Source of the DNA: JBBRBB01 sp963830175
GTDB taxonomy: Bacteria; Bacteroidota; Bacteroidia; Chitinophagales; Chitinophagaceae
Length of the DNA: 64,000 nt
Direction: 5' to 3'
NCBI GenBank assembly: GCA_963830175.1
Contig: CAWHKV010000009.1
Coordinates: 372,001-436,000, forward strand
Both the position numbers and the translations under genes were made by a program. The notes under the pieces were generated by a model that saw only the letters and a list, made by a program, of their open reading frames with translations, did no database searches and was not told the DNA's origin. Position 1 is the first letter of the stretch. Each line of letters starts with the position of its first letter. Positions 28,840 to 38,968 of the stretch are shown one piece after another.

Positions 28840-29870
28840 ATGAAGTATTTTAATTTAAATGATTCTCTAAACCTTTTTGGAAAACTTACGCCACGCCGTG
28901 CATGGAATGCCACAAAAGTGATGGCTAGCTACCAGCTTACCAAGCTAACTGGCAAACCTGTACAATGGGGTTACCCGGTTTCAATTTCTTTTGAACCTAC
29001 AACCTCGTGTAACCTCAGGTGTCCCGAATGTCCAAGCGGATTAAGAGAATTCACCGGCCTACGGGGATGCTAAAAAAAGACTTCTTCAGGCAAACTATAG
29101 ATGATGTTTACAAAGAGCTACTTTACCTTGTTTTCTATTTTCAGGGAGAGCCGTTTTTAAATCCAGATTTTCTCGACATGGTAAGTTATGCCCATCAGAA
29201 GGGCATATATACTGCTACTTCTACCAATGCTCATTATTTAAACGATGATAAAGCCCGCAAAACAGTTGAGAGCGGACTTGACAGGTTAATAATTTCTATT
29301 GATGGTACCACGCAGGATGTGTACCAGCAATATCGCAGGGGCGGAAAACTCGATAAGGTGTTGGAAGGCGCCCGAAACATTGTAAAATGGAAACGTGAAC
29401 TAAAAAGCAAAACGCCTTTTGTTTTCTTTCAGTTTCTTGTGGTTAAACCTAATGAGCACCAGATAGATGAAATAAAAAGGCTGGCAGAAGAAATTGGTGT
29501 AGACCAGGTTCGTTTTAAAACCGCGCAGGTTTATGATTATGAAAATGATCCGAATAACCTAATTCCATCTCTCGAAAAATACAGCCGTTACCGGAAAGAT
29601 AAAGAAGGCAAAAGGCAAATTAAAAGCAACTTGAATAACCATTGCTGGAAGCTATGGCATGCCAATGTTATTAGCTGGGATGGGTTAGTGGTGCCCTGTT
29701 GTTTTGATAAAGATGCCATGCACCGCCTCGGTAATTTACAAATGCAATCGTTTAAAGAAGTTTGGAATAACGATAATTATAAGCAGTTTAGAAAAGAGCT
29801 CGTTACCAGCCGCAGAAATATTGACATATGTGCCAATTGCAGCGAGGGTTTAACTGTTTGGGAAGATTAA
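28840..29870 (+). pseudogene. radical SAM/SPASM domain protein, one frameshift
   Basis: About 343 residues after repair of one base. The first 70 residues end in the radical SAM cluster motif CNLRCPEC. At about 29055 a C seems to be missing (ACC-GGC should read ACC-CGG), after which the second frame continues with RPTGMLKKDFF and the rest of the barrel. The C-terminal SPASM part has Cys in HCWKLWHANVISWDG, VPCCFD and CANCSEG, which would bind auxiliary iron-sulfur clusters. Such enzymes often modify peptides or proteins, but no precursor peptide is visible next to it. The single-base lesion could be an assembly error or a true mutation. Confidence 0.85.
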
Positions 29871-30009
29871 ACGTTGCTATTTTCATTTTAAGCTTTGTTT
29901 CATCGTTCAAAATTTGCAATTGGTCTCTTTTTGTGTTTATGTTTAGAAACAATGGAGCAATTTTAGTTTGGATATAAATCAATAAAAATTTTTTGAATAA
30001 ATAACTATC

Positions 30010-30642
30010 ATGAAAAAAACAATTCTTTCAGCGGCTGTTTTAGCCGCAGTAACTATTTCAGCATTATCATTTACGAAGACTGAAATTGCCCAGGAAAAAA
30101 ATATCACTGTGCCTTCAGAAACTACTACATGGAAGGTTGATAAAAATCATTCCTCTGTAAAATTCGATATTACCCATTTGGTTGTTTCGGAAGTAGAAGG
30201 AAGATTTAAAATATATGATGGTTCTATGATTTCAGAGAAAGCTGATTTTTCTGATGCTAAAATTACTTTTACTATCGATGTAAATTCTATTGATACCGAT
30301 AATGAAAACCGTGACAAGCATTTAAAGTCAGATGATTTTTTTAATGCTGAACAATATCCTTCCATAAAATTTGAAAGCACATCTTTTAAGCCCTTAGGTG
30401 GAAATAAATATAGCCTTACCGGTAACCTAACTGTGCGGGATGTTACAAAAGCTGTGACCTTCGATGTTACTTATGGTGGAATGGCAAATGCAATGGGCAA
30501 AACCAAAGTTGGATTTAAAGCAAAAACAACTATCAACCGTTTTGATTATAATCTTAAATGGGATAAGGCTACAGAAGCCGGCGGATTAGTTGTAAGTAAA
30601 GACGTTAATATTACCGTGAATGTTGAGATGGATAAAGTATAA
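30010..30642 (+). CDS. YceI family periplasmic lipid-binding protein
   Basis: 210 residues. A signal peptide (about 1-27) is followed by an approximately 170-residue lipocalin-like barrel. The family signature TTWKVDKNHSSVKFDITHLV is near residues 39-58, and EQYPSIKFESTSF, GNLTVRDVTKAVTFDV and VGFKAKTTINRFDY are also visible. YceI proteins bind polyprenyl lipids. It is a single gene with an intrinsic terminator directly after it. Confidence 0.95.
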   Translation: MKKTILSAAVLAAVTISALSFTKTEIAQEKNITVPSETTTWKVDKNHSSVKFDITHLVVSEVEGRFKIYDGSMISEKADFSDAKITFTIDVNSIDTDNENRDKHLKSDDFFNAEQYPSIKFESTSFKPLGGNKYSLTGNLTVRDVTKAVTFDVTYGGMANAMGKTKVGFKAKTTINRFDYNLKWDKATEAGGLVVSKDVNITVNVEMDKV

Positions 30643-30663
30643 TTCCAAATAAATTTGTATTTA

Positions 30664-30697
30664 AAACCGGGCACTTTAATGTGCCCGGTTTTTTTAT
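30664..30697 (+). terminator. intrinsic terminator after the YceI gene
   Basis: A stem AAACCGGGCAC / GTGCCCGGTTT with a six-base loop is followed by a run of seven T residues; 22 bases past the stop. Confidence 0.9.
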
Positions 30698-30734
30698 GTT
30701 TACAAGAAAGAAATATTAACCTATTACTTTAAGA

Positions 30735-31007
30735 TTAATGTTTTTTTATTTCGAAATTCATAAAGGGCTCTGCTTCTGTTTCACTAATCTTTACATGCTG
30801 AACGTTGGCGTTTAATGGTCCTTTGCTGCAATAATCAATAAATTTTTCCAGGTCTTCTTTATTACCCTGCGCCATAATTTCAACACTTTCATTGGGCAGG
30901 TTTTTAACCCATCCCTTTATACTATTTTCAATGGCAGACTGCTTTGTATGCTTTCTAAAAAAAACGCCCTGCACTTTTCCACTTACTATAATGTGTTTTG
31001 TTTTCAT
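30735..31007 (-). CDS. acyP: acylphosphatase
   Basis: 90 residues, the full length of the family. The catalytic loop GKVQGVFFRKHT contains the substrate-binding Arg (residue 18), and the conserved Asn is in GWVKNLPNESVEI (near residue 36). It hydrolyses acyl phosphates such as acetyl phosphate or 1,3-bisphosphoglycerate. It is five bases downstream of the AIM24 gene and is likely co-transcribed with it. Confidence 0.95.
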   Translation of the reverse strand: MKTKHIIVSGKVQGVFFRKHTKQSAIENSIKGWVKNLPNESVEIMAQGNKEDLEKFIDYCSKGPLNANVQHVKISETEAEPFMNFEIKKH

Positions 31008-31012
31008 TTATT

Positions 31013-31807
31013 TTACCTGAAGCCATCGCCATCGAGCAGGTTTCCCAATCCACCCAAAATGCTTCCTTCCTCTTTACGGCTAACAGTTCCATAAGTCAGA
31101 ATGCGGGATGCGAGGCGGCTTATAGGTAAAGTTTGTATCCAAACCTTGCCAGGACCCCGAAGAGTTGCAAAAAACAATCCTTCACCACCAAATATGGTAT
31201 TTTTTATACCTCCTATAAATTGAATGTTGTAATCAACCGATGCTTCAAATGCAACAATGCACCCGGTATCTACTTTCAACAACTCTCCTGCATGTAATTG
31301 TTTTTCTAATACATGACCACCGGCATGGCAAAAGGCCATTCCATCGCCCTCTAGTTTTGCCATAATAAATCCCTCGCCCCCAAATAAACCTGTACCAAGC
31401 CTTCGTTGAAATTCTATGCCTATGCTAACACCTTTTGCCGCGCAGAGAAATGCATCTTTCTGGCAAATAACTTTACCATTTAGTTGCTGAAGGTTAAGTG
31501 AAATAATCTTACCGGGATAAGGAGAAGCGAAGCTTACATGTTTTTTTTGCGAGGATATATTTGTGAAGGCTGTCATAAACAGGTTTTCACCAACCAGCAT
31601 TCTTTTGCCTGCACTGAATAACTTTCCCAACATGCTGTTTTGCTGCTGGCTGCCATCTCCAAACATGGTCTCCATTTGAATACCATCATCCATCATCATA
31701 AATGCACCGGGTTCGGCAACGGCTGTTTCGTTGGGGTCTAGTTCTACCTCCACATATTGCATTTCTTCCCCTACTATGCGGTAATCTATTTCGTGGTTTC
31801 TTATCAT
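31013..31807 (-). CDS. AIM24/TIGR00266 family protein
   Basis: 264 residues of an all-beta double-barrel protein with the Gly-rich pattern of the TIGR00266 family. Features are a first stretch EVELDPNETAVAEPGAFMMM and later GGEGFIMAKLEGDG, GGIKNTIFGGEGLFFATLRGPG and a terminal GGLGNLLDGDGF. The function is unknown; yeast AIM24 is mitochondrial. It has a good -7 box TACTTTTG at 31843-31850 and is followed directly by acyP. Confidence 0.9.
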   Translation of the reverse strand: MIRNHEIDYRIVGEEMQYVEVELDPNETAVAEPGAFMMMDDGIQMETMFGDGSQQQNSMLGKLFSAGKRMLVGENLFMTAFTNISSQKKHVSFASPYPGKIISLNLQQLNGKVICQKDAFLCAAKGVSIGIEFQRRLGTGLFGGEGFIMAKLEGDGMAFCHAGGHVLEKQLHAGELLKVDTGCIVAFEASVDYNIQFIGGIKNTIFGGEGLFFATLRGPGKVWIQTLPISRLASRILTYGTVSRKEEGSILGGLGNLLDGDGFR

Positions 31808-31842
31808 TTGGTGCCTACTTTAATTTAAAAAACAAGGTTATA

Positions 31843-31850
31843 CAAAAGTA
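31843..31850 (-). promoter_or_regulatory. -7 promoter box of the AIM24-acyP unit
   Basis: TACTTTTG on the minus strand is an exact TAnnTTTG match, 35 bases before the ATG at 31807. Confidence 0.55.
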
Positions 31851-31929
31851 AATAATTACCCTTCTGATTTATTTGCACTAATGGATGATTAGATCAGAAA
31901 TATTTACAAGCGGCAGTAAATCACTTACA

Positions 31930-31962
31930 AAAAAACCCGGCATTGATTTGCCGGGTTTTTAC
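31930..31962. terminator. intrinsic terminator of the sugar-catabolism operon
   Basis: Arms ACCCGGCA and TGCCGGGT flank a six-base centre and are bordered by an A run and a T run, so it works on both strands. It lies 14 bases past the end of the last gene of the minus-strand operon. Confidence 0.85.
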
Positions 31963-31975
31963 AAAAAATAATTAT

Positions 31976-32839
31976 TTAAATTTTTATGTGCTGCATATAT
32001 GCGGCATTGTCTTTTGCGCTTTGAAGCGGCGAGGTGCCTGTATATCTTTCCTGCTCAACAATAAAATATTTTGTTCCGCATTTACGGGCACTATGTAGTA
32101 TTTGCGGAAAATTTATGGAGCCTGTTCCCACAGTTACGGAGTTATTGTCTTCTTTGGGATCAGGATTTTTTGCCATGTCTTTTACATGAACCAATGGAAA
32201 CCTGTCTTCGTATTTTTTAAAATAATACACGGGGTCGGCGCCACCTGCAACTACCCAATAAATATCCATCTCATAAAAAACTGTTTCGGGGTCCGTATTA
32301 TCCATCATTACCTGTTGTGGTATTTGTCCATCTAACTCTTTAAAAGAGTACGCATGGTTATGATAGGCGAAGCGGATACCGTGCTTTTTACAGATCTCTC
32401 CTTTTGCATTAAATTCTTCTGCAAAACGTTTAAAGTCATCTATGGATTTTTGCGGTCCTTTAAAGGGGCAAATCAAATACTTCATGTCAATAGAAGCTGC
32501 ATCAGCTGCTTTCTTTTCAAAATCTTTATTAATATCTGTATGGCTTGAAATAATCTTCATGCCTAACTCATCCATATAGTTTTTAAATTCCTGTGCAGAC
32601 ATTCCCCAGAACATTCCATCTTTTCCTTCATAACTTTCTACCTGTGTATAACCGAATGATGCAACTTGTTTTAAAACGCCTTTAGGATCTTTCGGCATTT
32701 CGTCGCGCAGGCTGTATAACTGTAGCCCGAAGTTGTTAAGACGCTTGTTATCGGCAGCAAGTAGTTTTTGAACACCCATTAATGCGCCGGCTGTAACCAA
32801 ACCACTTTGCGTTAAAAATTTTCTTCGGGAGTAGGTCAT
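31976..32839 (-). CDS. TAT-exported sugar phosphate isomerase/epimerase (TIM barrel)
   Basis: 287 residues from the ATG at 32839. The N-terminus is a twin-arginine signal (SRRKFLTQSG, then a hydrophobic core ending in LLAA). The rest is an AP endonuclease 2-type TIM barrel: GLQLYSLRDEM, then QVESYEG, HTDIN, YHNHAYSF, EMDIYWVVAGGADP and VHVKDM, with His, Glu and Asp metal-ligand candidates. The raw reading frame continues upstream into the next gene, but that is explained by one missing base (see the findings). It is the last gene of the five-gene minus operon; it probably epimerises, dehydrates or isomerises a keto-sugar in the periplasm. Confidence 0.85.
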   Translation of the reverse strand: MTYSRRKFLTQSGLVTAGALMGVQKLLAADNKRLNNFGLQLYSLRDEMPKDPKGVLKQVASFGYTQVESYEGKDGMFWGMSAQEFKNYMDELGMKIISSHTDINKDFEKKAADAASIDMKYLICPFKGPQKSIDDFKRFAEEFNAKGEICKKHGIRFAYHNHAYSFKELDGQIPQQVMMDNTDPETVFYEMDIYWVVAGGADPVYYFKKYEDRFPLVHVKDMAKNPDPKEDNNSVTVGTGSINFPQILHSARKCGTKYFIVEQERYTGTSPLQSAKDNAAYMQHIKI

Positions 32840-32870
32840 ACAATTTATTTTAAATGAATGATAAATTTTA

Positions 32871-33436
32871 TTATAAAGCCCAGCCTTATCACCTGTTTTA
32901 TAGGGATAGCAGCCATCAAATTTTCCCGGCACAGGTAAGTAACGCAAGGCTTTGGTGGCACCGGTTTCACTGGTAAAGTATCCAAGTATTGTAAGCTGCT
33001 TCATCATTGTAAAATAATGGTTGGCATCTTCGGTTTTTTTATTTTTTACATAATCGTTTGCCTCCTTATCGAGGGCCACAAATAATTCATGTTTTTCATC
33101 CGGGGTTAGCTTCATAAAATCTTTATTATATTTTTTATCTGAAGCGTCGTTGATTTTATTAAAACCCTCAGTGAATATTTTCTGGTCTTCTGCCGTATAA
33201 CAATCAGAAACATACACTTTCATAAATTCACCAATCTTTGCCTCTTTTGCGCCGGGCGAATCGGGTGTGGTTGGTAATATAGTTTCGCCTATCTCATCCA
33301 TTAAGGCTACATCGCTGGTTTCAAAAACGCCTTCTTTTTTCCCATCGGTTTTACATCCGGTTAAGAAAGCTTGTGAACCTATTATGGTACCGCCGAAGAT
33401 GAGGGCTACCCTGGATAATGCGTCACGTCTGTTCAT
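32871..33436 (-). CDS. gluconate 2-dehydrogenase subunit 3 family protein (small subunit of a GMC dehydrogenase)
   Basis: About 188 residues after repair of one base. The N-terminus MNRRDALSRVALIFGG is a twin-arginine signal and is followed by a lipobox (FLTGC), so the mature protein should be a lipoprotein. The middle has the family pattern ETILPTTPDSPGAKEAKIGEFM with the YVSDCYTAEDQKIF segment. The end, read with one extra T near 32883, is GDKAWAL-stop, exactly where homologues end; without it the frame runs into the downstream TIM-barrel gene. It would pair with the GMC subunit encoded 27 bases upstream and a cytochrome c (the LacA-LacC-LacB arrangement of glucoside 3-dehydrogenases). Confidence 0.85.
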
Positions 33437-33463
33437 AAAACAATATTTATTTTCTTATTAAGA

Positions 33464-35140
33464 TCAGAGATTCATTTTCTTTAATTCACTTACAGCATGG
33501 TCTGCAGCTCTTGCTGTAAAGGCCATATAACCTAATGATGGGTTAACACAGGATGCAGAAGTCATAAAAGATCCGTCTGTCACAAAAACATTTGGTGCAT
33601 CCCATACCTGGTTAAATTTATTTAACACAGAAGTTTTAGGATCTTTACCCATTCTTGCTGAACCCATTTCATGAATGCCGCGACCCAGGGTGCCATCACC
33701 AATAAAACCTCGCACATTTTTTACTCCTGTTGATTCAAGCATTTCAATTGCGTCTGCATGCATGTCTTTACGCATCTTTTCTTCATTTTCTTTATACTCG
33801 ATGTCCATAGCAAGTACATTTAATCCCCACTTATCTTTTGTGTTTTTATCCAGTGTAACCTTGTTTTCGTGGTAAGGTAAAGTTTCTCCAAACCCACCAA
33901 TATACATGGTCCAATTACCGGGTTCAACCAAAGCCTCTTTTAATCCTGCACCTACTGAAAATTCTTCTGCTGAACGTCCCCAGCCATCACGTTTTCCGCC
34001 ACCCTGGTAACCAAACCCTCGGAGGTAATCGCGTTTGTCGTTATTTATGTTTTGGTAGCGCGGAATGTAAATGCCATTGGCACGCCTGCCATATGTGTAC
34101 TTGTCTTCATAACCCTCTACAGTGCCACCGGCACCAACACCTAAATGATGGTCCATAATGTTGTGACCTAGTTCGCCACTGCTGCTGCCAAGCCCATCGG
34201 GCCAAACATCTGTAGCAGAATTCATCAGAATCCAGGCGCTGTTTAGTGTAGATGCGTTAAGGAAAATTATTTTTGCGTTGTATGTGTATGTCTGGTTATT
34301 CTCTCCATCCAATACTTCAACACCTGTTGCACGCTTGTTATCTTTATCGTAAATAATTTTTGTAACAATCGACCAGGGGCGAACCGTAAGGTTGCCTGTT
34401 TTCATAGCAGCCGGCAGGGTAGAAGATTGTGTGCTGAAATAAGCGCCGAACGGGCATCCGAGCCAGCATTTATCCCTGTACTGGCAATTGGTTCTGTCAT
34501 GAGTGCGGAACCGTAATGTTTGCGGTACTGCCAATGATCATATGTCGCTGACCTTTATAATGCTCTTTAATGCGGGCAGCAATATCTTTTTCTACGCAGG
34601 TCATATCCATGGGTGGCATATATTGCCCATCGGGTAATTGAGGAATGCCATCTCTGGTACCGCTAATGCCTGCAAATTTTTCAACATGATCGTACCATGG
34701 TGCAATTTCTTTATAGCGTATCGGCCAATCCACTGCAATACCGTCTTTTGCATTGGCTTCAAAATCAAGATCGCTCCAGGCGATAACTTTGCCGGCCCCA
34801 CATTAATGACCGTCCGCCAACATGATACCCGCGAAACCAGTCAAATCTTTTTATTTCGGTGTAAGGACTTTCTTTGTCGTTTGACCCAGAAATCAAGGTT
34901 TCTTTCATTTAAAGGGTAATCTCTTTTCAGCACCGGGTAATCTTTAATCATTTGTTGTGTGCGGTTGCCGCGATGCGGAAAATCCCAGGGATCTTTATTT
35001 GCGTTTACATAATCTTTTATATGTTCTAATATTTCGATCCACGTTCAAGCATAATAACTTTTAATCCTTTTTCGCACAAGTTCTTTGGCAGCCCATCCAC
35101 CACTGATACCAGAGCCAATTACAATGGCATCATAATACAT
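33464..35140 (-). pseudogene. GMC family FAD oxidoreductase (large subunit, glucoside 3-dehydrogenase-like), several frameshifts
   Basis: With frames restored the protein is about 558 residues, full length for this subgroup. The N-terminus MYYDAIVIGSGISGGWAAKE is a Rossmann FAD site. The C-terminal 356 residues (34534-33464) are one clean frame with GCPFGAYFSTQSSTL, then GIHEMGSARMG (catalytic His) and NPSLGYMAF (catalytic Asn). Between them the frame shifts at about 35083, 35040, 34960, 34890, 34770 and 34500; the restored text includes FRGYHVGGRSLMWGRQSYR, which is diagnostic for the family. It lies upstream of the subunit 3 gene. Indels without nonsense changes suggest sequencing error rather than decay. 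Confidence 0.85.
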
Positions 35141-35230
35141 TTTCCGCCATTGTTATTTATTTTAATCAATAAAGGTAAGAATAGTAGTTTTTAATAAAAA
35201 TTTAGTAATCAAATCTTATAGTTATCTGTT

Positions 35231-36116
35231 TTAAACATCGCAAATCTCAATGGCTTTTCTTAAGGATGCACTTTATCTTGTGCTGCCGGAATAAATTCCT
35301 GTGCAACATAACCTTTAAATCCAGTTTCAATAATCGCTTTCATAATAGCAGGATAATATAGTTCCTGCGTTTCATCTATTTCATGCCTGCCCGGTACACC
35401 GCCGGTATGATAATGTCCAAAGTATCGATATTGTTTTGAATGGTTCTTATCACATCGCCTTCATCAATCTGCATATGATAAATATCATACAACAATTTAA
35501 AATTTGGCGAACCAAGTCTTTTGCATAAGTTCAACTCCCCATTTATGGTTATCGCACATATAATCTTTATGATCAACCTTGCTGTTCAGTAATTCCATAT
35601 GAATGATAACACCATTTTTTTCAGCCAGGGTAATAACTTGTTTTAAACCATCCACACAATTTTTTAAACCGGTTTCATCATCCATTCCATCCCTGTTTCC
35701 GCTAAAACAGATCACATCTTTTATAACCATGCTTCCACCATAAGAGGAATAACTTCAGTAAAATCCTTGATCAGCCTAGGCATGATTATCAATGTGATTC
35801 CATCCTTTGGTTAAGACTGTATTTCTCCACGTGTATAACACATGCTGAACTATAAATGCCATATTTTTTAAGCGTTGGCCAATCTTTTGGCCCAACAAGA
35901 TCAATAGCATTAAATCCAATACTTTTTACAGCCTTGCATAATTCATCAAGGGAAAGAAAATTAAACGTCCACTGAGCAAACGGAATGGTTGATATTGTCT
36001 TTTAGTGTCACTTTTTAGATTTTTATGTTTCACTGCATCCGGCTGAAAAATGTCCCTGCAGTGGTTAACGCAACGAGCCTGCAAATAGATTTTTTATTAG
36101 CGGTTCTTCTGTTCGT
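35231..36116 (-). pseudogene. hydroxypyruvate isomerase-like TIM barrel protein with TAT signal, several frameshifts
   Basis: Piecing the frames together gives about 290 residues. The N-terminus NRRTANKKSICRLVALTTAG is a twin-arginine signal (the expected ATG reads ACG at 36114-36116). The barrel contains SLDELCKAVKSIGFNAIDLVG, VICFSGNRDGMDDETGLKNC, HMELLNSK, KLLYDIYHMQIDEGDVIRT and GHYHTGGVPGRHEIDETQ, and the frame ends AIEICDV-stop. These are classic hydroxypyruvate isomerase-family segments with Glu, Asp and His metal ligands. Frames change near 36035, 36010, 35835, 35790, 35735, 35515, 35425 and 35275. It lies between the MFS and GMC genes of the same operon; the substrate is probably a keto-sugar. 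Confidence 0.75.
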
Positions 36117-36151
36117 ATTAGGATCGTTATATACATTGGTGTTACAACCGG

Positions 36152-37448
36152 CTACTTTATAATTAGCAAGCGTGGCTTAGGGCGGTTACGCATATAAAAA
36201 AACAAAATGGCAAAAGCAATTATAAGAATGATGGGAATGGTTAAGCGTTGTATTAATTATTTCCGGCCCTGCAGCAGCTTTTGCATTCGTTTACAGTTTA
36301 TTGCCCATTTCAGATCCCGCCGGGGCATCGATATAATCTTTAAGCGATGCACCTGCAGGAAGTTTGGCTGCTAAAAGCCTGTCGTAATATCCACCCATAA
36401 AAATCATGTAAATAGAAACGGCAAACATACCTGCACCACCCATAAGATTTAAACCGACTGCACCTGTCTTAGGCAAATTTTCTGCAACAAAGCCCAGCAT
36501 GGTTGGCCAGAAATAACATACGCCCATTCCAAAAACAACAGCGCCTACAAAAAGCATATTTCCGGTAGAGTGGCTAAGCATATATAAACCAATAGCAGAC
36601 AATATGGCCGAAATCAATAACACACCCGAAGGTGAAAACTGTTTTACAACAGGTTCGGCAAATGCCCTTCCTATAACCATTACACCAGTTTCTATCGTTA
36701 ATAATAGAATGGCATTCTCGGTTACGTTTTTAAGTAGTACATCTATCCACTGCCCGGTAAATAATTCTGTTATGGCTGTTCCAAACATTAAAATAATCAT
36801 AATTAGGAATAGCGGAGACAGCAGCGATTTATACATAGTTGATGTAGATACACCACTTGCTACCCTTTCCGTAACCGGGAACTTTAACCTGAAAAACATA
36901 ATGCCGTATAATAGTGCAGGTATAAACATAATACCAACCAGAAACCGCCAGTTAGAAAGGTAAATTGAATCAGGGGCATATTGACCGAAGAAACTTACGA
37001 TAAGGGTTCCGATTACAATACCACCGGGAAACCATAAATGAAAGTGATTTAGTTTGGTTGTTTTCCTGTCAGTGTACATACTTGCTATTAATGGATTGCA
37101 GGCCGCTTCAACAAGCCCGTTACCCATGCCAATAAGTAATGTTGATATAAACAATGGCCAAAACCCATTAGCCGTAATGGTAAGTATAATGCCTAATGCA
37201 TGAAAAATAAAAGCCGTTATCAGCAGATTTTTCATCCCGATAATATCCACTACCATACCCCCGATAATTATAGCCACAGGAAAACCCCAAAAAGCAGTAC
37301 TGGTTATATATCCTATTTGTTCAGAGGTAAGGGCAAACTCGTGCGCCCACGTATTTAAAAGACCCGCCCTTATGCCAAAAGACAGTGATGTAACCAACAG
37401 CGCCAGACAGCTGGCAATAAATAATTGATTCCGGTTAATTGCGGACAT
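36152..37448 (-). pseudogene. sugar MFS transporter (FucP-like), C-terminal helix broken
   Basis: An open frame of 385 residues (37448-36291) gives eleven membrane helices in MFS order. It stops at an in-frame TAA at 36291, but the coding text continues: NAKAAAGPEIINTTL in the same frame, then after one missing base near 36240, IPIILIIAFAILFFYMRNR, the last membrane helix, with a stop at 36152. The complete carrier is thus about 430 residues. It is the first gene of the five-gene minus operon and probably imports the sugar or keto-sugar that the other gene products handle. Divergent from the Gfo/Idh gene at 37656. Confidence 0.8.
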
Positions 37449-37655
37449 ACTCGTTAGATTGATTTTTAAATGTGCAGAAAATACAGTTGCTGCTTAATTA
37501 AATTCTGGCTGCCTAAATGTACGCACATTGATAATAAAAATACAAACGAAAATTTTTTTTTAAAACAGCCTAATTAATTAATTGTTGCTAAATTGAACAC
37601 CCAATCATGGATTTTTAATTCCTGATTTTTTGCTCACACTCTCAAATCAAATTAC

Positions 37656-38816
37656 ATGCTGAACAGAAAATTACGCATGGGCATGGTAGGCGGCGGTAAA
37701 GACGCTTTTATCGGCGCGGTGCACCGGCTTGCCCTTAATATGGATGGTCTAATAGAACTCACGTGCGGTGCCTTAAGTATAAATGAAAGCATTGCTGTAG
37801 ACTCAGGTAAATCATTGTTTCTGGATGATGAAAGAATTTATCTCACCTACCAGGAAATGATAGAAAAAGAAAGTAAGATGCCTGAAGATAAACGCATCGA
37901 CTTCATAACTATCGTAACGCCAAACTTTGCCCACTTTGCACCAGCTATGGCAGCCTTGGAAAATGGGTTTAACGTAGTGATAGAAAAACCAATGACTTTT
38001 ACTTTAGATGAAGCCCGTCAATTAAAACAAAAAGTAAAAGAAACCGGCTTAACACTTTGCCTTACGCATACCTACTCAGGTTATCCCATGGTAAAGCAGG
38101 CGAAGCAAATGATTAAAAATGGAGACCTAGGTAAAATAAGAAAAGTATGGGTAGAATACCCGCAGGGCTGGTTGAGCAACCTTACTGAAAGAGAAGGCAA
38201 TGCACAGGCTGCGTGGCGTACCGATCCCAAAAAAAGCGGGAAGAGTGGGTGCATGGGCGATATAGGAACACATGCTGCACACCTTGCAGAATATATTACC
38301 GGGTTAAAAATCGAAAAACTTTGCGCAGACCTGAATATTATGGTAACCGGGCGAGCCCTTGATGACGATGGCAATGTGCTGCTAAAATTTGATAATGGAG
38401 CAGCCGGCGTTTTAATGGCCTCACAAGTGGCAGCCGGAGAAGAGAACGCTTTAAGAATTCGCGTTTACGGCGAAAAGGGTGGACTGGAATGGGCACAGCA
38501 GGAACCTAATACTTTACTTGTAAAATGGCTGAATGCACCCACACAAATTTACAGAACAGGGCAGGCATACCTGGGCAATTTCGCCAAACACAATGCACGT
38601 ACACCGGGCGGTCATCCTGAAGGATATCTGGAGGCCTTCGCCAATATTTACAGGAACTTTGCGCTCACGCTTTCCTCAAAAATTTCAGGAGAAAAACCCA
38701 CAGAGGAAATGCTTGATTTCCCCACCGCTGAAGATGGTGTAAGGGGTATGGCATTTATAGACAACGTAGTAGCTTCGGCACAAAGCGAACAAAAGTGGCA
38801 CCCGTTTGAAATATAA
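37656..38816 (+). CDS. Gfo/Idh/MocA family oxidoreductase
   Basis: 386 residues. The N-terminal Rossmann fold begins GMVGGGKDAFIGAVH (GxGG variant), the EKP motif is VIEKPMTF near residue 109, and a conserved GDIGTHAAHLAEY is near 204-216. The substrate domain follows. No signal peptide is seen, so it is cytoplasmic. Family members oxidise or reduce sugar hydroxyls with NAD(P), and some 3-keto-sugar pathways use such an enzyme. It is the first gene of a plus-strand operon (Gfo/Idh, TIM barrel, cytochrome c, DUF1080) opposite the MFS operon. Confidence 0.92.
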   Translation: MLNRKLRMGMVGGGKDAFIGAVHRLALNMDGLIELTCGALSINESIAVDSGKSLFLDDERIYLTYQEMIEKESKMPEDKRIDFITIVTPNFAHFAPAMAALENGFNVVIEKPMTFTLDEARQLKQKVKETGLTLCLTHTYSGYPMVKQAKQMIKNGDLGKIRKVWVEYPQGWLSNLTEREGNAQAAWRTDPKKSGKSGCMGDIGTHAAHLAEYITGLKIEKLCADLNIMVTGRALDDDGNVLLKFDNGAAGVLMASQVAAGEENALRIRVYGEKGGLEWAQQEPNTLLVKWLNAPTQIYRTGQAYLGNFAKHNARTPGGHPEGYLEAFANIYRNFALTLSSKISGEKPTEEMLDFPTAEDGVRGMAFIDNVVASAQSEQKWHPFEI

Positions 38817-38968
38817 TTATGGTACAGTCAGCAGTACTTTACCTGCTATTATTGCTTCATAATTTTGGATTTTCAACGTAGCTGAGCACAGTGCAGAAAG
38901 TACAAGTGAGTGACACAACGAAGGTGAAATTGATTACCGCAGCCGGTAAACAACTAAATATATAATTA

